From: Candidatus Caldatribacterium californiense OP9-cSCG
GTDB taxonomy: Bacteria; Atribacterota; Atribacteria; Atribacterales; Caldatribacteriaceae
Assembly (NCBI GenBank): GCA_000353875.1
Contig: APKF01000042.1
Span: forward strand, 1-40,657
Length of the DNA: 40,657 bases
Direction of reading: 5' to 3'
Position numbers and translations under genes: made by a program. Position 1 is the stretch's first letter; every line of letters starts with the position of its first letter. The notes beneath the pieces were generated by a model. The model saw only the letters and a list, made by a program, of their open reading frames with translations, did not search any database and was not told the origin of the DNA. Positions 37,466-40,657 of the stretch are shown piece after piece.

Positions 37466-38093
37466 GCGGTTTCCCGAGATGGAAGTCAAAACCACCCACG
37501 GGATGAAGAAGCTCCCCGACGATTACGCCGGGAAATGGTTTGTGCTCTTCAGCCATCCTGGAGACTTCACTCCGGTGTGCACCACCGAATTCGTGGCCTT
37601 CGCCAAAAAGGCCGAAGCGTTCCGAGCCCTGAACACTGAGCTCATCGGGCTTTCTGTAGACCAGGTCTTTGCTCACATCAAGTGGACAGAGTGGATTCGA
37701 GAGAAACTCGGTGTGCCCATTCCCTTCCCGGTCATTGCCGATGAGCTTGGACGGGTGGCCCAGACTCTCGGGATGATCCACCCCGGGAAAGGGACGAATA
37801 CTGTCCGGGCGGTGTTCATCGTGGACGATAAGGGCATCCTCCGGCTCGTCATGTACTACCCGCAGGAAGTCGGACGAAGCGTTGACGAAATTCTTCGAGC
37901 CCTGAAGGCGCTTCAGGTCTCCGATGCCCATAAGGTGGCTCTTCCTGAGAACTGGCCAAACAATGAACTCCTCGGGGACAAGGTTATCGTTCCGCCAGCG
38001 GGAACAGAAGACCTTGCCCGGGAGCGCCTGGAAGCGGCCAAGAGAGGAGAGCTTGAGTGCTTCGACTGGTGGTTCTGTTATAAAAAACTGTAA
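37431..38093 (+). CDS. Peroxiredoxin, Prx6/AhpC-TSA family
   Basis: 220 residues. The peroxidatic cysteine is C50 in [13 protein letters not shown]. Family stretches are [29 protein letters not shown] and [12 protein letters not shown]. Two cysteines near the end (C210, C216 in CFDWWFC) could resolve the sulfenic acid, as in archaeal Prx6-like decamers. It reduces peroxides in the cytoplasm. The ATG has GGAGGAG upstream inside perR, so the two are coupled. 11 nt separate it from the thioferritin gene. Confidence 0.95.
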   Translation: MENLGRMPLLGERFPEMEVKTTHGMKKLPDDYAGKWFVLFSHPGDFTPVCTTEFVAFAKKAEAFRALNTELIGLSVDQVFAHIKWTEWIREKLGVPIPFPVIADELGRVAQTLGMIHPGKGTNTVRAVFIVDDKGILRLVMYYPQEVGRSVDEILRALKALQVSDAHKVALPENWPNNELLGDKVIVPPAGTEDLARERLEAAKRGELECFDWWFCYKKL

Positions 38094-38104
38094 GGGGGTT
38101 CATT

Positions 38105-38656
38105 ATGGCGCGCGTGGCGCGGGAAATGGTGGAGAAAGCAGGCATCAACGTGGACCAGCTTGTGGAGCTTCTTGTGAAGAATGCCGCAGCGGAATTAACC
38201 ACGTACTATTACTACACCATCCTGCGGTGCAATCTCGTCGGCCTTGATGGTGAGACCATTAAGGAAATCGCAGAGGTTGCCCGCATTGAGGACCGCAATC
38301 ACTTCGAAGCACTGGTTCCAAGAATCTACGAACTCGGTGGATCGCTCCCGAAGGACATGAAGGAATTCCACGACATTTCGGGCTGTCCTCCGGCGTACCT
38401 TCCGGCGAAAATCGAGACCGTTGAGGATATCCTCAAGGTGCTCGTTGAGGCGGAACGCTGTGCGGTTCGCCAGTACACCTATATCTGTAACCTCACCGCT
38501 GGAAAAGACCACCGCACGTACGACCTGGCGCTCTCTATTCTCCATGAGGAGATTGAGCACGAATCCTGGTTTTCGGAGTTCCTGGGGGAGGGTCCTTCAG
38601 GCCACTTCATGCGGCGAGGGGAAACCTCTCCCTTTGTATCCAAGTTCCTGAAGTGA
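38105..38656 (+). CDS. Dps-like ferritin (DPSL/thioferritin)
   Basis: A 183-residue four-helix-bundle protein. Probable di-iron ligands are E30, E62, H66, E116, E149 and H152. C94 (SGCPP) and C119 (ERCAVR) are the paired cysteines that mark the thioferritin branch known from archaea and anaerobic bacteria. Such cages oxidise and store iron with peroxide and protect DNA. It lies directly after the peroxiredoxin and before a terminator, so it completes a PerR-type stress operon. Confidence 0.9.
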   Translation: MARVAREMVEKAGINVDQLVELLVKNAAAELTTYYYYTILRCNLVGLDGETIKEIAEVARIEDRNHFEALVPRIYELGGSLPKDMKEFHDISGCPPAYLPAKIETVEDILKVLVEAERCAVRQYTYICNLTAGKDHRTYDLALSILHEEIEHESWFSEFLGEGPSGHFMRRGETSPFVSKFLK

Positions 38657-38662
38657 AACGCA

Positions 38663-38686
38663 GGGGGCCGACAAGGCCCCCTTTTG
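38663..38686 (+). terminator. Terminator of the perR operon
   Basis: GGGGGCC (38663-38669) and GGCCCCC (38675-38681) flank GACAA, followed by TTTT. It begins 6 nt after the thioferritin stop. Confidence 0.88.
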
Positions 38687-38696
38687 AATTCTTCCC

Positions 38697-38933
38697 ATGA
38701 AGCGGTTCACCGGCGCTGAGCTTCGGTACTACGATGGGAAAGAGGGAAGGCCTGCATACGTGGCCTTTGGGGGGAAGGTCTACGACGTCTCTTCGAGCTT
38801 TCTCTGGAAGGGGGGTTGTCACCAGGTACTGCACAGCGCCGGGGAGGACCTCACCGAAGCACTGCGGAAAGCCCCTCATGGGGCAGAGTTTCTTGAGAGG
38901 TTCCCCGTGGTGGGGGAGCTTGTGGAGGAATAG
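38697..38933 (+). CDS. Cytochrome b5-like heme/steroid-binding domain protein
   Basis: A 78-residue single-domain protein. It follows the small bacterial cytochrome-b5-like pattern: FTGAELRYYDGKEGRPAYVA, KVYDVSSSFLWKGG, then H42, H46 and H61 (in APHG) as possible heme ligands, ending in PVVGEL. There is no signal peptide, so it is probably cytoplasmic. No promoter of its own is visible; read-through of the perR terminator may feed it. Redox partner unknown. Confidence 0.88.
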   Translation: MKRFTGAELRYYDGKEGRPAYVAFGGKVYDVSSSFLWKGGCHQVLHSAGEDLTEALRKAPHGAEFLERFPVVGELVEE

Positions 38934-38940
38934 GTTCTCC

Positions 38941-38969
38941 TTGCCCCCAAAGTGTCCTCAGGATATAAT
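38941..38969 (+). promoter_or_regulatory. Promoter of the oligopeptide-type ABC permease genes
   Basis: TTGCCC (38941-38946), 17-nt spacer, perfect TATAAT (38964-38969). The ATG of the next gene is at 38979, so transcription would start within a few bases of it. No Shine-Dalgarno is seen, which suggests a leaderless message. Confidence 0.65.
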
Positions 38970-38978
38970 GGCCTCAGC

Positions 38979-39983
38979 ATGGTACGATATGTCCTGAGGC
39001 GGTTGCTTTTCACCATTCCTGTTCTCTTCGGCATTTCTCTTGTAGTCTTCCTTGTGGTGCGCCTGGCTCCAGGGGATCCGGCGAAGGTCATGGCAGGGGA
39101 ACACGCCTCTTTGGAGTTCATCGAGGCGGTGCGTGTCCGGTGGGGTCTGGACCGCCCTCTGTACGTTCAGTACGGCATCTGGCTTTCGCGTGCGCTACGA
39201 GGGGATCTCGGGCTCTCCATCACCACAAAGGCCCCCGTGCTCCAGGAGGTTCTGGAGCGTTTTCCCGCTACGCTCGAGCTCTCCCTTGTGGCCATGGTGT
39301 TCGCCACGGTTTTCGGGATGGCTGCGGGTATTCTCTCTGCGGTGCGGCAGTACTCGCTCTTCGATTACCTTGCCATGGTTGGGGCGCTCATCGGGATTTC
39401 GGTTCCGGTGTTCTGGCTTGGCCTCATGCTCATGCTCTTTTTTGGGCTCTACCTTGACCTTTTGCCCATCTCAGGGCGCCTTGACCCCGGGATCACTCTT
39501 CGGACCATCACGGGGCTGTACCTCCTTGATGCGCTCCTGACCCGAAACGGCAAGGCCTTTGTGAACGCCCTTGCACATCTTGTGCTCCCCGGGATTGCTC
39601 TTGGCACCATCCCTATGGCGCTCATCGCTCGCATGACCCGCTCGGCCATGCTCGAGGTCATCCGTCAGGATTTCATCCGCACGGAACGGGCGAAAGGCCT
39701 TCCAGAGCGGCTGGTCATCTACCGCCATGCGTTGCGGAATGCCCTCATCCCCATCGTGACGGTCATCGGTATGGAGTTTGGGTTGCTCCTTGGAGGAGCC
39801 ATCCTCACCGAAACGATTTTCGCCTGGCCGGGCCTTGGACGGTACACGGTGGATGCGGTGTACGCCAGAGACTACCCGGCCATCCAGGGGGCGGTACTCT
39901 TTATCGCCTGTGTCTTTGTGGTTGTGAACCTTGTGACAGATATTCTCTATGCCTATATCAATCCGAGGATACGGTACCGGTGA
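38979..39983 (+). CDS. Oligopeptide/dipeptide-type ABC transporter permease (DppB family)
   Basis: 334 residues from ATG 38979, where the family start MVRYVLRRLLFTIPVLFGIS begins. Six membrane segments are visible. Landmarks are RLAPGDPAK, GLDRPLYVQYGIWL, GLSITTKAPV, ISVPVFWLGL, and the EAA-like loop DFIRTERAKGLPERLVIYRHALRNALIPIVT. Substrate could be peptides or, in thermophiles, oligosaccharides or nickel; the sequence does not decide. It overlaps the second permease by 4 nt (GTGA). Confidence 0.93.
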   Translation: MVRYVLRRLLFTIPVLFGISLVVFLVVRLAPGDPAKVMAGEHASLEFIEAVRVRWGLDRPLYVQYGIWLSRALRGDLGLSITTKAPVLQEVLERFPATLELSLVAMVFATVFGMAAGILSAVRQYSLFDYLAMVGALIGISVPVFWLGLMLMLFFGLYLDLLPISGRLDPGITLRTITGLYLLDALLTRNGKAFVNALAHLVLPGIALGTIPMALIARMTRSAMLEVIRQDFIRTERAKGLPERLVIYRHALRNALIPIVTVIGMEFGLLLGGAILTETIFAWPGLGRYTVDAVYARDYPAIQGAVLFIACVFVVVNLVTDILYAYINPRIRYR

Positions 39984-40657
39984 GAAGCATCGAGAGCATC
40001 GCTGAAACCCTTCGTTTGCTGTGCCGGAATCGGGCCGCTCTTGCGGGCCTTGTCATCCTTGGGGTCTACGTTTTCGTTGCCCTTTTCCCCTGGCTTCTTG
40101 CCCCCAACGACCCCCTCAAACGCGATCTTGCGCTCCGGTACCGTCCGGGGTTCTGGGCGGGGAAGGAGTTTGCCCGTTTTCCTCTTGGGACCGATTACCT
40201 CGGGCGGTGTGTGCTCTCCCGCATTCTCTGGGGGACCAGGACTTCCCTTCTTGTCGGCGTGATTGCCGTGTCGATTTCTACAGGTCTTGGGATGTTCCTC
40301 GGGCTTCTTTCCGGGTATTTCGGCGGATGGGTGGATATGGTCCTCATGCGAGTGGTGGATGTGCTCTTCGCTTTTCCAAGCATTCTCCTTGCCATCACCA
40401 TTATGGCTGCTTTAGGTCCGGGGCTTGAAAAGGCGATGATCGCCATAGGTATCGTCTATACTCCTCAGATGGCGAGGGTGGTCCGGAGCGTCACCCTGGT
40501 CATCCGAGAGATGGAGTTCATCGAGGCCGAACGGGCACTTGGGGCGAGCCATGCCCGCATCATCTGACACCACATCCTCCCGAACACCCTGCCCCCGGTT
40601 GTGGTGTACGCCACGCTGGGTGTGGCGGGGGCCATTCTCGATGCTGCGGCTTTGGGG
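39980..40657 (+). CDS. Oligopeptide/dipeptide-type ABC transporter permease (DppC family), in-frame TGA and truncated by window end
   Basis: Starts at GTG 39980. The N-terminal helix (LAGLVILGVYVFVALFPWLL), PLGTDYLGRCVLSRILWGTRTSLLVG and the helices after it match DppC. In the docking loop EAERALGASHARII the next codon is TGA (40565-40567, codon 196), but the same frame continues with HHILPNTLPPVVVYATLG to the window end. Homologues have Trp or Phe then Arg here (I-I-W-R-H-I-L-P-N style), so TGG to TGA plus CGC to CAC would explain it. TGA ends other genes here, so recoding is unlikely. It is either a nonsense mutation or a sequence error. Confidence 0.85.

Noticed and set aside
40565-40567. 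TGA read as Trp or selenocysteine
   Set aside because: Many genes here end in TGA, no SECIS-like hairpin is evident after it, and the position is not a redox site.

Overview
This window looks like a chromosomal segment of a thermophilic, anaerobic, saccharolytic bacterium. Base composition is moderately GC-rich by eye and many genes start with GTG or TTG. Pointers are a four-subunit pyruvate:ferredoxin oxidoreductase in the order gamma-delta-alpha-beta, a GH12 glucanase close in pattern to Thermotoga enzymes, a ferredoxin-thioredoxin-reductase-like protein, a PerR/peroxiredoxin/thioferritin oxygen-defence cluster, a SpoIID-type peptidoglycan hydrolase, and a large SRP RNA with an Alu domain. 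The combination would suit Atribacterota (OP9, Caldatribacterium-like) or a neighbouring thermophilic lineage. That placement is inference; no 16S gene is present.

Layout. (1) 1-174: 3' part of a 5S rRNA gene carrying a 42-nt hairpin insertion, then a terminator. (2) 190-15308 (+): a very compact housekeeping run with mostly overlapping genes: yebC, ruvC, ruvA, ruvB, queH, a DUF2905 protein, a SpoIID-like protein, queA, tgt, yajC, secD, secF, recJ, apt, rel, dtd and a metallo-hydrolase, ended by a terminator. It joins Holliday-junction resolution, the last steps of queuosine synthesis, Sec export and the stringent response. (3) 15291-16646 (-): a phosphohexomutase, divergent from a GAF-ANTAR regulator (16721-17407, +). 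(4) 17376-20520 (-): glutaredoxin, FTR-like protein and a ZnuACB-type metal transporter in one operon. (5) 20543-21707 (-): a broken M24-peptidase-like gene. (6) 21946-27960 (+): tRNA-Ser, SRP RNA, dnaX, ybaB, recR (the same order as in Bacillus), then porG, porD, porA (frameshifted) and porB, and a terminator. (7) 27993-33179 (+): a sugar locus with a strong promoter and operator-like repeats, two permeases, a binding protein, a secreted GH12 glucanase and a LacI-type regulator. (8) 33500-36693 (-): tRNA-Thr, and pstSCA without pstB behind a Pho-box-like triple repeat. (9) 36949-38933 (+): PerR-like regulator, peroxiredoxin, Dps-like thioferritin and a cytochrome-b5-like protein. (10) 38941-40657 (+): two oligopeptide-type ABC permeases, the second interrupted by an in-frame TGA and cut by the window edge.

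Five reading-frame defects occur in otherwise well-conserved genes: the 5' end of rel, porA, two in the M24 gene, and the TGA in the second peptide permease. Four are one-base indels in short homopolymers, so assembly or sequencing error competes with real decay. The most unusual structural features are the 5S rRNA insertion, two perfect loopless palindromes placed directly after binding-protein genes, and several regulator-box/promoter arrangements (Pho-like, PerR-like, LacI-like).
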